Assembly (NCBI GenBank): GCA_018136815.1
Contig: CM030935.1
Coordinates: 3,341,999-3,405,998 of the forward strand
Direction: 5' to 3'
DNA from: Isochrysis galbana
Taxonomy: Eukaryota; Haptophyta; Isochrysidales; Isochrysidaceae
DNA: 64,000 bases
Below are positions 1-10,453 of the stretch, one piece after another. Below the pieces are notes generated by a model. The model did not search any database, was not told the DNA's origin, and was given only the letters and a program-made list of their open reading frames with translations. Both the position numbers and the translations under genes were made by a program. Every line of letters starts with the position of its first letter. The first letter of the stretch is position 1.

Positions 1-822
1 GTCGAATGCATCGGGTCCATCATACTGCATCATCATCCACAACTCATCGAGGCTATCCACTGCGACACCCTCCTGAATTTGCCGTATCATATCATCTCTC
101 ATCGCGCGACTGGCGAGTGGGGATTCGGAAGCTGAGGACAAACTCCCCGCAGGGGAAAAGCTGTCTGGTCCAGGTCCTATGACCACACGGTCACCCGCTT
201 CTGGTCCTGGTAAGTGTCTCGGCAACCCCATTGGGGGTGGGAAGACGGCGCGTCCTTGGGGAGTGATGAGTCCCAGCTCGCGCAGGTCTGCAGTCGAGCA
301 CGGGGGGAAGGGGGTCTCTAGGGGCGACTGCGGCGGAGCGAAGACCTCCTCCACGTGGCAGAGCGCAATCTCGTGATCGCCTACAGCCAGACAGGTAAAA
401 TCAAATAAGCGTTAGAGGGATCACAGTACAAGAATATTGGGAGAGTAGGCCGGGACTGGATGGCGTCACAGGGGAGATGCCTCACCGCAATCGAGGAGTT
501 CGCCCTGCACAGTCAAGCGGATGTATGCGTAACAACCCGGGAGAAGCGCCTCGCCACCAGCAGCTCGCACTTTCGTGGGTGGACTATCTGTCCAAGCAAA
601 CCCAGCAGCAGCGCAAGCAGCAGCCTTGTCAACCTCAGGATCGGCTGAGCTAGTGCCGCCAAGGATGTGGGTCAAAGGCGCATGCGCAGTAGTTAAATGT
701 TGCAACACGCCCGTCCGCCGCGCGACGAAGTTCTCGTATGTGCGTGTTTTCCGGAAGAGAGAGATCACCCATAGCCGGTGCGGTCGTATGCCAACAGGAG
801 TGGCGTATGTGAGCAAGTTCAT
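1..822 (-). CDS. Flavin-reductase-like (FMN-binding split-barrel) protein, 3' end off window
   Basis: Inferred exons, complement(join(<1..380, 486..822)). Exon 1 starts at ATG 822 and reads NLLTYATPVGIRPHRLW, then GVLQHLT and AAACAAAGFAW, the conserved N-terminal pattern I recognise from the flavin-reductase (DIM6/NTAB-like) family, whose members bind FMN in a split barrel. The donor (TGC G|GTGAGG) and the acceptor (CTGTAG|GC) agree in phase and give LLDCGDHEIALCHVEEVF, matching the usual GDHEV...EV strand. A TADLRELGLI stretch follows, as in relatives. Exon 2 stays open to the first base of the window, so the C-terminus is missing. The tail beyond about residue 170 is not recognisable. No signal peptide is visible. 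It is divergent from RPS13, sharing a 1-kb upstream region. Family assignment rests on motif memory only; the substrate is unknown. Confidence 0.72.
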
Positions 823-1798
823 ATTCGGCTCTCCTTTCTGAGAGCGGGGCGAGGCATGAGGGTGAGTTGGGGCTTATAATCTAGTGTTGGCCGCCCGCGC
901 GCCACTCCCTGGCCGGCTGGTGGACGCACACCGCGTCAAGCGTGGCGAGTGAGAAGACTGGCGAGGTGAGGACGGGCGGTGCGTCGAGCCGAGTGAGTTC
1001 GAGGGCAAAGGGGAAGATCGCGGCCACGCATAGCATGGCCGCCATCGCCCCCAAGACGGCGCGCGGACGATCGGCGGGTCGGGGGGAGAAGGGGAGGGGG
1101 CGCAAGGGGGAGAGAGGGGTGGAGGCGGTGGTAGGGCGGAGGCTTGAAAGCAGCGGCAAGAGCTCCGTGTGGGAGGGGGGGGAGGGGAGAAGGGGGGGGA
1201 GGGTTCTCCCCCCCCCCCCGCCACCCCCCCGCCCCCCCGCCCCCCCGCCCCCCAACCCACACACACATGGGCCTCTCGCTCGATCCGGACGGCTCGGCCC
1301 GGACGAGAGATCAAAACTGGAATCCCAGCGCTCCCAGCCCCAGATCTCTCCTCCACTGTTGCCGTCTCTTGTCGTTCTCATCAGCGGAGGGGACTCTGTA
1401 TCGAAGGGGGGCAAGACGTGGCAGGGGGGAGCCGCGGCGGCGCAAGTTTGACCGGAGCAGAGCGCCCGCCCGCCTGGCCCCCGCGTGGGAGACGAACAAC
1501 AAAACTCCCCCTCCCCTCCCCCCGGCGTGCGGCCTCGTGTCTGTGTCCGTCGCCAGGCGCGCCTCCCTCGCCGCGCAGACCCCTCTCCCCTCCTTTGTCC
1601 CCGGGCTCTTGCACGTGTGGCCACCGTGCTCGCGGCGCGCTCCCCGTTTGGGACGGGCGTAGGAGCATGCCTGCATGCGCACAGTAACCACAAACGACGC
1701 TGCGGCGCGCTACGCCCGCTCAACTGCTCGCGCCAGACGCCGTGCGCCGACACCTGCTGCTGTCTGCTCTGCAGGCCTGCTCTCCACGACTCGCAGCC
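823..1798. promoter_or_regulatory. Divergent intergenic region with homopolymer G/C tracts
   Basis: About 975 bases separate the starts of the flavin-reductase-like gene and RPS13. The stretch is very GC-rich, with G-runs near 1081-1200 and a long C-run region at 1207-1260. Open frames here translate as Pro/Gly/Arg-rich low-complexity sequence on both strands and are not credible genes. It presumably holds both promoters, which is inference; no TATA box stands out. Confidence 0.4.
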
Positions 1799-2583
1799 AT
1801 GGGTCGTATGCACAGCAAGGGGAAGGGTATCTCCAAGTCTGCTCTGCCGTACCGGCGGACGCCGCCATCGTGGTTCAAGCAGAACCCGTCTGAGGTGTGC
1901 AGAGCAGGCGGTCTGGGCAATCTGGCGCACTGTGTGGATATGGAGCGCCACCCTGTTCCCATGCTACGTGGCCTCAGACGCGCCGTCGTACCCGCGATTA
2001 GGTGGTTGACCACGTGTGCAAGCTGGCGAAGAAGGGCTTGACACCATCGCAGATTGGTGTGATCCTCCGCGACTCGCACGGCATCGCACAGGCAAGCTGG
2101 GGGCGTGAAGGGTGCTATGGATGTGTGGCAGAGGCGCTGCTGCTGTTGGAGTGGTGGGCGTCCTCCGAGGGTGGCCCGCACGTTGGGCCGAGCATGACGC
2201 AAGGGCGTCGAGTGAGAGCGGTGCTGCGTACGTGGGGCTTTGGTCACTTGGCGACAGACGTGGCTTGCTGCACGGTCACGTGAGATGTGATGCCAAGCGT
2301 CCTCGAAATGCAGGTGTGCCATGTTACGGGCTCCAAGATCCTTCGCATCTTGAAGAAGAAGGGCCTCTCCCCCGAGATCCCAGAGGATTTGTACTGCCTG
2401 ATTAAGAAGGCTGTGTCTGTGCGCAAGCACTTGGACAAATTCCGGCAGGACAAGGACGCGAAGTTCCGTCTCATTCTTATTGAGTCACGCATCCACCGTC
2501 TCGCCCGCTACTACAAGGAGGTCAAGGCCATCCCGCCGAACTTCAAGTACGAGGCCGCCACTGCGTCCACTCTCGTCTCGTAA
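1799..2583 (+). CDS. RPS13: 40S ribosomal protein S13 (uS15)
   Basis: Exons: join(1799..1894, 2002..2091, 2314..2583), giving 151 residues, exactly the usual eukaryotic S13 length. The N-terminus [20 protein letters not shown], the central [20 protein letters not shown] and the C-terminal [20 protein letters not shown] are diagnostic of uS15, which binds 18S rRNA in the small-subunit platform. Intron 1 is GT-AG (GAG|GTGTGC ... TTAG|GTG). Intron 2 has a GC donor (GCACAG|GCAAGC at 2092) and an ATGCAG acceptor. This is the only splice that keeps the conserved IAQ-V-x-x-VTG junction. Both introns fall in phase 0. It is divergent from the flavin-reductase-like gene. No defects are seen. Confidence 0.96.
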
Positions 2584-3030
2584 GCGCCTGCGCGCTGAGG
2601 GTGGGTTGACTGTGGCATAGTGCACCCGGGGAGCGGCGGTAAGGTCGGTAGTGCTGCCGATCACTGTGTGTCTGTTATGCGATGATGTGGGCCGAGCGCA
2701 GAGCGCGTTTGGTGTCCAACATTGCCACTAGTGGTGTAGGGATGTGGTCGTGCTGCCATCCTGACCCCACTCCCACTATGGTGTCATTGCACGTATAATT
2801 CAATGATTCTTTGTCAATGATGCAGGGTTGTGACAGACTGGCTCGCAATGTGAAAGTGACTCCCCACAAGCCGCAAGGCCCATCCACCATCCATCGATCA
2901 AATTCCCAAGGAGCACTCTCCCGCCCGCCACGCGCCCAAATCCCCGGGTGCCAGGGACTTGATTGCGAGCGGCCGCTACCCCTCCCCATGACCGACGACT
3001 AAGGCCGACGCCCCATAACTATCAGTAAAC
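2584..3030. other. Intergenic, no gene seen
   Basis: Downstream of RPS13 there is no ORF with recognisable content. The right edge carries a short hairpin (CTATCAGTAAACTGATAG, about 3016-3035) that leads into the repeat at 3040. Confidence 0.4.
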
Positions 3031-3360
3031 TGATAGGGTCATGGAGCGCGCGCCGCCGCCCTCCCTCGCTGCCGCTGCCCTCGCCGCGATGGACGAAGGC
3101 TTCATGGACACGCCGCGGTCGCCGAAGCGACCGCGCCAGGAGGACCCCCCCAGCCAGGTGGGCACAGGAGCCAGCGGGCCCCGCCCGCGCATCACCGAGA
3201 ACTGCGAGCCCACAGCCTGCATGCTGGCAACAGCCAGCATGCAGCACACCCGCACCACAACCCACAGCCACACCAGCCACACCTCACCAGCGGGACGCTC
3301 CACTAGGGAAGGCCTCCGGGCCCGGACTCTACACGGCCGCGGTACCAACCTACATTTATA
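3010..3360 (+). repeat. Dispersed repeat family E, copy 1 (hairpin then ATGGAGCGC...)
   Basis: Starts with a short inverted repeat followed by ATGGAGCGCGCGCC and an open frame with a PRSPKRPRQ-type basic run. Related stretches lie at 48477-48640 and 61476-61790. Each has a small hairpin, then GCGATGGA and GCGCC, and copies 2 and 3 share an AGAGCAGTC...GAAGCGACC block. The copies do not share one uninterrupted reading frame, so I treat this as a short non-autonomous element and not a gene. The alternative is a small mobile ORF that has decayed. Confidence 0.45.
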
Positions 3361-3620
3361 AGTGGGGGTCTGAACTAAGTTTATACTTGGTTCTTGGTTC
3401 ACCCATGGCGGGGCACGAGCCCCCCCCCTCTCTCCACTCCTCCCCCGCCATGGGGGAGGAACCACCCACTCTCCTGGCATGCGTGATGGCTTGCCAGGAG
3501 CACACTGCCATGCTGACCCATCCCTCTCCCCACAGGCACGCCTGATTCGCCCGCCCTAGCCTGTCGTGGCCAGCCCATCTGTGGAGATGGACTGACCCCA
3601 GGATCCGGGTAAGGCTCCTG
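3361..3620 (+). repeat. Dispersed repeat family A, copy 1
   Basis: Begins near the imperfect hairpin AACTAAGTTTATACTTGGTT and continues with a G/C-rich block (CCATGGCGGGGCACGAGCC, C-run, TCTCCACTCCTCCCC, GGCTTGCCAGGAG, CCCCACAGGC). The same order of blocks recurs at 45383 (same strand) and reversed at 20400-20725 and 61895-62262. Confidence 0.75.
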
Positions 3621-3969
3621 AAACTCCATCCTTGGCAACCCACGCGTCCGTAAGCGGCCTATCGACTTGGGTAGCGGGTGAAGATACTTGGGAAGGCTTG
3701 GGCACCCTGTCTCCAGGTTGGAATGAGCGATGGAGCATCTTTCGAGAAGCTTCGGTGGTATTGTCGGCTTGAGCACTCGCTCTTGCGAGGAGAGATTAGC
3801 GTTTCTGGGCTCCTATTCATGAGTGCCCCCCCCCCCCTGCGTTGTTTTTACCCGAAAGGGGTTTTCCCCCAGCGTCAGCGTGGACTCGAGGAGAGGACGT
3901 GCTGGGGTGCGCGGGGTCGGTGCGTGCACTGGGGGGAGGACGAATATCGGGGGGAGGGGGCGGTGCCCC

Positions 3970-4070
3970 CTCCCCCCGGTAGCACTCGGACACCTGGCCC
4001 GTCAGGCATGGCGGGATTCCGGGACGGAAAAGTTGTATCCAATTAGCTAGTGGGGTTGGCTAGGATATAT
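3970..4070 (+). repeat. Short repeat, inverted copy at 49010-49115
   Basis: The segment with CGGACACCTGGCCCGTCAGG, GGCGGGATTCC and GTGGGGTTGGCTAGG is present in reverse complement at 49010-49115 with few differences. This shows a dispersed repeat; no coding function is visible. Confidence 0.65.
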
Positions 4071-4084
4071 CATTAATTATTTTA

Positions 4085-4250
4085 TTTATTTATAAGTGGG
4101 GGTCAATGGGGGCCTCGCGCCCCCCTCTCTCCATCGCGGACACCCCCCGGGGTGGGCCCGTACAATCAACCTCATCCCCTGCCCTTTGGCAGGGGCTGGG
4201 CAATCAACACTCTGGCCCAGACCCCTAGTGGGCGCGGGCCGAGACTCGCA
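4085..4250 (+). repeat. Dispersed repeat family B, copy 1
   Basis: Reads GGGGTCAATGGGGGCCTCGC, then CGCGGACACCCC, CGTACAATCAACCTCA, GGCAGGGGCTGGGCAATCAA and a final CCCAGACCCC...GGGCGCGGGC. Copies lie at 28555-28730 (reverse) and 32125-32280 (forward), and the end block recurs near 27710-27750. It lies directly upstream of the broken viral-like ORF. Confidence 0.75.
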
Positions 4251-4331
4251 CTCCCACGCCCAGCATGGGCCTGCCCACCACCACCACACCCCGCGTCCTC
4301 TTCCCTCCTCCACAAGCCCCGCTCCTTCGCC

Positions 4332-4911
4332 ATGGGCCAGTACTTTGTCTTCCTCGCCAAGCGACTCGGTCACCGCACCTACGAGGAGATCCGCGCCCCA
4401 GCCCTCAAGTTCTGCGAACACATGGAGGAGGGCATGAGCGGCGCCATCCTGGCGATGCTGCTCGTCACAGCCTCTGGCATGGGCCGTGGATGTGGAGACT
4501 TCCGCGTGGATCTGGCCAAGGAACGCTACCCGTCGATGTGGGCACTCATCGAGCCATACATGGGCCGATGGCCGTTGGTGCAAGGCAAACCTCATGCTCG
4601 TCGGCGACTACTCCGACGAGTACGACAGGATCCCAAAGACCAAGTACATTGGAGACGAGGCCGCCGTCGCGTAGCTCTGCATGGAATACATCACGGCGGT
4701 CGCGTACGCTGAAACGAATCCCATGGTGCAAGTGCACCGAGCAGCTGGCAAACTCTACATGGAGAACAAGAAGGCCGTCCTCGCACGCGTCACGGACCTC
4801 GCTACCCAAGATCAGCCAAGCGACATCGTCGCCTGTCAGGACATCGACAATAGGATCGAGGATGAGGAGTGTGAGAAAAAGACGAAAAAGATGAAAACTC
4901 AGCCTGCGTAG
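4332..4911 (+). pseudogene. Broken ORF resembling giant-virus MGQY...GRW...VGDY proteins
   Basis: ATG at 4332 begins MGQYFVFLAKRLGH. The frame is open to about 4560; it then has to shift by one base to continue as GRWCKANLMLVGDYSDEYDR, and meets an in-frame TAG at 4672. The same frame reopens at 4681 (MEYITAVAYAETNP) and ends with a lysine-rich tail at 4911. The combination MGQY start plus GRW...(V/L)VGDY recalls a family of small hypothetical proteins seen in nucleocytoplasmic giant viruses of protists. That resemblance is from memory and needs a profile search. With one frameshift and one stop it is best read as a relic of integrated viral DNA. Repeat family B sits just upstream. A multi-exon host gene is an alternative. 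Confidence 0.45.
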
Positions 4912-5920
4912 CTGGGGGTTACTATATGTGGGGGGAGGGAGTTGCTATTGACGTGTTGTGATTAGCTTTTGTGCTCATCTTAATAATAAACTGGAGCAAT
5001 TGTGTGAGACATTCCTACCTAAAAAGAAAACAAGCGTTCTGAGCGAAAAAAAAATTCATCACCTGGTCCTCTTTTGACGGAACGCGACTTAATAAAGAGG
5101 AGATTATACTGGTAGAGAGCCCGGCGCCTTACGGCTACTTGCAGAGAGGGCCGCGCCACGGCCCCAATCTTGCAGCCATTTGTAGAGAGGGCCCAAACTT
5201 CTGGCGAGCTGGGCCAGCCACCCAAACTTGCAGAACAAGTTGTACAAGTATTGGCCTGGGCCTAAGAGCCGCCGACTCCGGGACGCGCATCATACGATGC
5301 GCCTGGGCCCGAACACGGGCTACACAAGAATGGCAGCCACAATCCACAATCCACACGAGGATAGATAGAATCTAAAAATCTATCACAACAACACAGCAAC
5401 GACGTGGACGCATTCCAATAGCAAAGGCACGGGCCAAGCCCGGACCCATTCTGGAGTAAAGCCGCGTCAGACCACCTACCGGTTCTCGCAACGTTCGAGA
5501 CCCCGGGATATAAGCCCGGACGCCGTTTCGACGCACCAATAGATATGGGCGCAAACCTGGTCGAGGCCTCTGCGTTATTGCGCGCAGAGCGAGAGGAGAG
5601 AGGCAGGCCGGGGCAAGGAATCTTTGCCGAGGCTCTCGCCGCGAAAAATGTTCTCATTCCCCGATTCACTAGCATTTTTCCAACCCAGACTCCCACAACT
5701 TTAGCATCCCCGTTGTGGACGTGGACCTCGCCACACGCGCCGCCTCCACGCCCTTGATCTTGCGAGATCGAGTACCCGTGTTGGGCCGCACGTGCTGTAA
5801 GAATTACACGGACATGAAGGCGCCAAATCAAGTGCTTGCACGCACTGCCCAGAGTGATGTAATGACATGAGAATAGGATCGGTATCCTCACATAGATACT
5901 TTCAAACGAAACTGACCGCT
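4912..5920. other. Intergenic, AT-richer then repeat-bearing
   Basis: No recognisable gene. 5040-5245 holds a repeat shared with 25.0-26.0 kb. A long reverse open frame at 5262-5924 has no recognisable domain or coding character and looks like noise. 5460-5530 contains a GTTCGAGAC box but does not fold as a tRNA. Confidence 0.35.
5100..5250 (+). repeat. Dispersed repeat family D, copy 1
   Basis: TTGCAGCC..TTGTAGAGAGGG, then GCCCAAACTTCTGGCGAGCT and CCACCCAAACTTGCAGAA recur at 25040-25145 with a few substitutions. Both copies are preceded by TTATACTG.TAGA. A GACGGAACGCGAC block just upstream (about 5076) recurs near 25976. Confidence 0.7.
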
Positions 5921-7881
5921 TCAATTGCGCACTGACTTGCGCGGCGACGAGTAGCGCCCCTCCTTAACGGCAGGAGATCCGCGTGCGTATGTTGCTCGAA
6001 TCTCCAACCCCTCGGACTGAATCGCGGTCAACGCCTCCTCCAAAACAATCTTCCAATGTGTCCAGTGGGTGCAGCCTTGCATGTATACGGCGAATGGTTC
6101 GCGAAGAGGCCTAAGATGCAAGCATGGCTCGGCAATAAAAGGAGAACTCGACAAGGGTGTTGAGGTGCACGATGTCTAGAAAGAGATTTGCATGCGGGCC
6201 TGATCAAACTTACGGACGGTGGAGGGCAAAAATATTTCTTATGTGGACGCATCTTACCCATCTGCACTCAGTTCGAGCGTGCTACCTTCAATGAAAGTGC
6301 CGTCCGCGAAAACCACCTCGTCGCCGTAGCCGGCCGAAGCTCCGGCGATTGGCACAACACCTGAATTCACGGGACTGTTCCGTTGCACCGCTCGACACAA
6401 AGCCAGCACCTTCTGTCTCTCTCCCAATCGTACGGACTGGATGATATCCGTGCGGACAATGCTTTCGGCAGGCGGTGGGTTGCAGTCATAGCCGAGGCTG
6501 TCCATCACGTGCGCCACGAGATGAGCCCCTTTGAGAGCCTCACCGACCACCTGCATATGCACACGGGTGAGAACAGCAGGTAGTTGGACCCGTCAATCGG
6601 TTGGTCGACGTCGGACGCAAGTGAAGAAAGCGGTAAGACAACTTGGGAGATATTGTCCTTAGGGTGAAAGCGGGCTCGATGAATGAGACCCGCACATAGA
6701 GATGGGCGGCTGGCCCAGTCAAAGACATCCAAGGGCCGAGGACTAGCACAAATGCAACCATGCTCAAGAACCTCAGGCACAAATTGTCGCACCTGGGGCG
6801 CGTGGAATAGCCCCTGGAACATGGCCCGATTTTGCCCGAGAGTTGCCCCTCCCTCGACGCCAGGGCTGCTGAGTCGGCATGCAGCGGCAGCCACAAGATC
6901 TGCACGGCCAGCCACATAACCTCCCGTCAATGCAATTGTGCCTCCAGGGTTCTTGATGAGCGAGCCAGCAATCAAGTCTGCCCCCACGGCGCACGGCTCA
7001 ATCTCCTCGACGAATTCACCGTAGCAGTTGTCCACGAAGAGCACGAGATCAGGCCATCGCTTTTTAAGCCAACTGGTAAGCTCTCCAATCTGTGAGACCG
7101 GGATGGACGGTCGCCAAGAATAGCCGCACGACCGTTGGACGTGGATCAGGCGGGTTGAAGGGCTGATAGCAGAAGCGATGGCATCATAATCAAATCCGCC
7201 GTCGTGTTTGAGATCAACTTGTGAATAAGTGGAGCCCAAGTCAAGCAATGTGCCACGCAACTTATCTTCAGTGCGACCACGGAGTCCGATCACCTCTTCG
7301 AGGGTGTCGTATGGTGCGCCTGCGGGAGGGGGACACCATGGTCAAGGATGGCGTACGTGAGACCGTCGAAGGGAATGCAGATGCAAAACGCATTTACTCA
7401 GCCACTCGGGATGACAAACACCTGATACAGCGAGCATTTCATCGCCTGGTCTGAGCACGCCAAAGAGGGCGCATGCGATGGCATGTGTCCCTGAGAAGAT
7501 CTGCACGCGAACGAGCGCCGCCTCAGCGCCCATCAGCTCCGCATAGATCTGGTCGAGCGCCTCGCGGCCTAAGTCGCCGTTTCCGTATCCGTCGACGCCG
7601 GCAAAGTGGTGCGGCCCGACGTTGTGCTTCCTGAACACGTCGAGCACGCGGCGCATGTTGTGCTCGGTCCTCGCGTCGATCTGCGAGAAGAGCGGTCCGA
7701 GTCCAGCTGCCGCCTCTTGCACGAGCTGAGCGGGCTGAGCGCTTGTTGAGACGATTGCAGTGGGTGATGACGTGCGCGTATGAGCCCACCCTCCCCGTCC
7801 GGCCGCCGCCGCGCCGCGCACAGCGCCCACGCGCGCTGGGATGAGGACGAGCGCCATCGCCACCCGCCAGACGGACCGCAT
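5921..7881 (-). CDS. PLP-dependent aluminium-resistance / methionine gamma-lyase-like enzyme
   Basis: Inferred exons, complement(join(5921..6110, 6258..6550, 6793..7319, 7422..7881)), 489 residues with all phases consistent. After a hydrophobic N-terminus (VAMALVLIPARVGAVRG, a likely signal or bipartite plastid presequence) it carries GYGNGDLGREALD, FSGTHAIACALFGVLRPGD, APYDTLEEVIGLRG, FVDNCYGEFVE and SLIKNPGG. These are hallmarks of the bacterial YnbB / aluminium-resistance family (Met_gamma_lyase domain), fold-type-I PLP enzymes. The lysine of SLIKNPGG, about residue 276, is the expected Schiff-base lysine. The C-terminal half (FADGTFIEG, ELSADG, PLREPFAVYMQG) is also canonical, so all domains are present. 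Introns are GT-AG. A bacterial or organellar origin is likely. The true substrate (methionine, cystathionine or another) cannot be told from sequence. Confidence 0.88.
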
Positions 7882-8448
7882 CGCAGCTCGAAGGGAGGGG
7901 GTCACAGTGAGACCACGTCCCGGCCTAAGAATAGACGAAGCGCACAACACCTTCACATTCACACGCAGGAAAGGATGGTGCTTGTTATTGTTAGGGCGGT
8001 CAAACACTATTTTAACTTTTAAGGGCTAATGGTGTAAAAATGAGAAAGTAAGGATTAAAGAAATTCACCAAAGTAAAGCGGTAGAAACCCCGGAAAATAC
8101 CCATCTGGCACATATTACATATTCGATGTCCTTTGGGCCCCAGACCATCCCGGGGCCGGAGCCCTCTGTTGTCTGTTGTATGCTGTATGCTCCTGCCCAT
8201 CTGAAGGCTGTAGGCATGAATATTCGTGTAAGATACGCGCTCACAATTACAATTGAACAGTCCCCCGTCTTGCCACTGACGCACAAGACACACAGATTCG
8301 GATTCCCCATGGTCTCAAGTCCGGATTTTGGTCTCGAAATTCGAAATTTGCGATTCGATTTTTGTTTTGGCTATTACTATAATTGTTGGCTCGTTTAAGG
8401 TAATAAACCGGCATGACTTCGACTTCTCGTTCTGCAGTCGCTCTGCGA

Positions 8449-8451
<3 letters not shown>

Positions 8452-8497
<46 letters not shown>
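8452..8497 (+). repeat. (CT)n microsatellite
   Basis: An uninterrupted run of CT dinucleotides of about 45 bases. It lies about 500 bases upstream of repeat family C, the same arrangement as the CT/GA tracts before the other family C copy at 36.8 kb. Confidence 0.95.
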
Positions 8498-8500
<3 letters not shown>

Positions 8501-8999
8501 CCTCCTCTCCTCGGCCGACGGAGGGAAGTTTCGTCCAAAACATTCTCATTCTCATTCTCCGGTCCCAGGATGTTCCGTGGGGGTCTCTCCGCGCTCCGCG
8601 AGGGAAAGGACGCGATCTCGCCCCGAGATTGGCCTCGCGCCCTCCCACGCTGCCCCGCCGTGCCCTCGGTCCCTCGCCCCCCCCGCGGCAGGTTCTTCCC
8701 CTCGGCGTGCCGTCCGTCGCCTCCGGCCGTTATATTATTCCCCCCCCCCCGCGCGCGAGGTTCTTCTCTCTTCTCCTCCGAGGGCGGTTCGTTTCCTCCG
8801 GCCGTCGTTCGTCCCCCCCCCCCCGCGCGCTGTTCCCCCCCCCGCTTCGATTCCTCTCACGATTCCTTCGATGATTGCCTCCATCTCGTCCCTTCTTCTT
8901 CGCGATTCTCGCGGAGGGGGCACCAACGTTTCACGTTAGTTTCGCCGCGGTTTCGGTAAAAGTAGCCCGGTCACTCACTCATTTTAACCACTATTTCCC

Positions 9000-9330
9000 A
9001 CCTCCCCTGGATGTCCAAGGATTCCTCAGGGTCCTCCCCTACCTGCCCCGCCAACTCCCTCCCCTCTCCGAACGACCCCCTCCCGCCCCACGATGAGCAA
9101 TGGCGTCGGTGAGGGACCCCCCTCCCTTCCCCCGCGCGTGGCGGGCTATTTTGGGAGATTGGGGCGGGCGCTCACGGGAGTGAATCGGAGTGGTGAATGT
9201 AGGGCGCATCACTATAAGAAACGCGGAGCTTCCGCGACGTCCGATCGCCCGCGATCGGCCGAAGAATGGCCTGGAGGTGGTGGCCATGCAGAGCTCAGAG
9301 CTCTCGCGAGCAGGGTGGGGGGTCACTGGT
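9000..9330 (+). repeat. Dispersed repeat family C, copy 1
   Basis: Contains GTCCAAGG.TTCC.CAGGG, TATTTTGGGAGA, then ATAAGAAACGCGGAG.TTCC and alternating CG-rich GATCG blocks. The same series occurs at 36840-37140. No ORF is shared by the copies, so it is probably a non-autonomous element. Confidence 0.7.
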
Positions 9331-9534
9331 AGGTCGCACGCTGGCTCTTGAGGGTCGCACACGCTCATACTGACCCATCCTGGCCCCTCGTACCGCAGGA
9401 ATGCCGCGATTCGATCCGGCCCGACGCCCAGGGCCATGGCCCCTAATGACGTCGACAAGCGCTCGCCCAGACGCCTCGAGGTGCAGCTCCTCTAGTGGCC
9501 GTGCAGCGCGACGGGCCGGCCGCGACCGGGCGGT

Positions 9535-10118
9535 GCCACTTGCTGCGGCGCTTCTTCACCGTGTTTGGAGGGCCTGGCGTTGTAGAGCGGTCCTTTATGG
9601 GCCACTCCCACGGCGTGAAGCAGTCCACTTCCGCCTCGGTCCCGTTTTGCGATGCGTTGGTTTCCGAGTCCTTCCGACGAAGCAGGCGAGACGCATCGGC
9701 AACGGGGCCTGCGTGTGAGATCACGACAACCGAGTCAGACACTAGCGAACCGCTGGGAGGCGTGAGGTGAGAGCTAGAAGCTGCCTCGCCTCTCCCCTCC
9801 ATGAAGCGAGCCAGAGCCGTCCTCGGCTCAGCCAGTGCGAAGCCGGTCGAGCAAAGCGAAGGGCGTTCTCTCAAGCTGGCAGCTGCTTGGGAAATTGCCC
9901 AGTCCACCGTGAAGTCGAGCGAACGCGACGCCTTGGCCTCGCGCGCATAACGGCGCAGGACTGGCATCCACTGAGCCGCCATTGCACCGGCAATGCCCAC
10001 ATAGGTGCGGCTGCGAAGGGCGCCACGGTGGGGCGACGGCGATAGATCCGCCATCGCGGATAGACGTCCCTCGACAATCTTCGAAGGCTGCAAGGAAGGG
10101 AGTGAAGCCTGTCAGGAG
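9535..10118 (-). mobile_element. Detached copy of the retroelement's middle segment
   Basis: This stretch is a near-identical copy of 13793-14375 in the large retroelement, in the same orientation. It spans the end of the methyltransferase-like module (SKIVEGR, SRTYVGIAGAMAAQWMP) and the following linker (TPWEWPI.DRSTTPGPPNTV). Scattered substitutions keep the reverse frame open, but neither flank continues the element. It is therefore a fragment produced by recombination or by an assembly/transposition event, not a complete element. Confidence 0.85.
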
Positions 10119-10453
10119 GGTACGACAGAGTGAACAAGCTCAATGAAGCAGGGAACTCTTTGCTCTTCTACATCGGCGACCTCAAGTACGTCTTCGTGGG
10201 CATCGAAGTGTTCGAATTTGAGGCCGTCGACGAGATCGTCGCATTCGTATCGCCTGTAGGAGCGAACGACTTTCCGTATCCCTACGCCATTGATAAGACC
10301 GGTAGGCATTACCTCATGCTCGAAAAGAAGCAGGGGTACATTGACCCGTACCACAGCTTTTACGACATCGAAAAGAAGTTCAAGCTGACACACGAGGAGT
10401 GCGGTATACATCCAATGCACTCATTGAAGACGATCCTTTCAAGACAAGTGTGA
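10106..10453 (+). pseudogene. Giant-virus-like ORF fragment (PYPYAID motif)
   Basis: An open frame from 10106 to 10453 encodes YIGDLKYVFVG, EIVAFVSPVGANDFPYPYAI and HYLMLEKK...DPYHSFYD. The NDxPYPYAID...YxLxxE...DPYxxFY pattern is one I associate with short hypothetical proteins of mimivirus-related giant viruses. There is no ATG at the N-terminal edge (the frame is open upstream only to a TGA at 10103), so the 5' end is missing. Codon use is less GC-rich than nearby sequence. It abuts the detached retroelement copy directly. The viral affinity is from memory and unverified. Confidence 0.45.

Larger units (their letters stand above)
7882..9440. other. Intergenic with microsatellite and repeat
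   Basis: Holds the promoter side of the PLP-enzyme gene, the CT microsatellite at 8452-8497, C-rich low-complexity sequence (8680-8860) and repeat family C (9000-9330). Open frames here are low-complexity Ser/Pro/Arg and not credible. Confidence 0.4.

Noticed and set aside
874..1960. Several overlapping Pro/Gly/Arg-rich frames between the flavin-reductase-like gene and RPS13
   Set aside because: Low-complexity GC-rich sequence on both strands, mutually overlapping, no domain.
5460..5535. Possible tRNA (GTTCGAGAC box and complementary GCGTC/GACGC ends)
   Set aside because: The span between complementary ends is about 60 bases, no A box or anticodon arm is convincing, and the arms do not fold as a cloverleaf.
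5262..5924. 220-residue reverse open frame
   Set aside because: No domain, no coding character, overlaps repeat family D; probably chance in GC-rich DNA.
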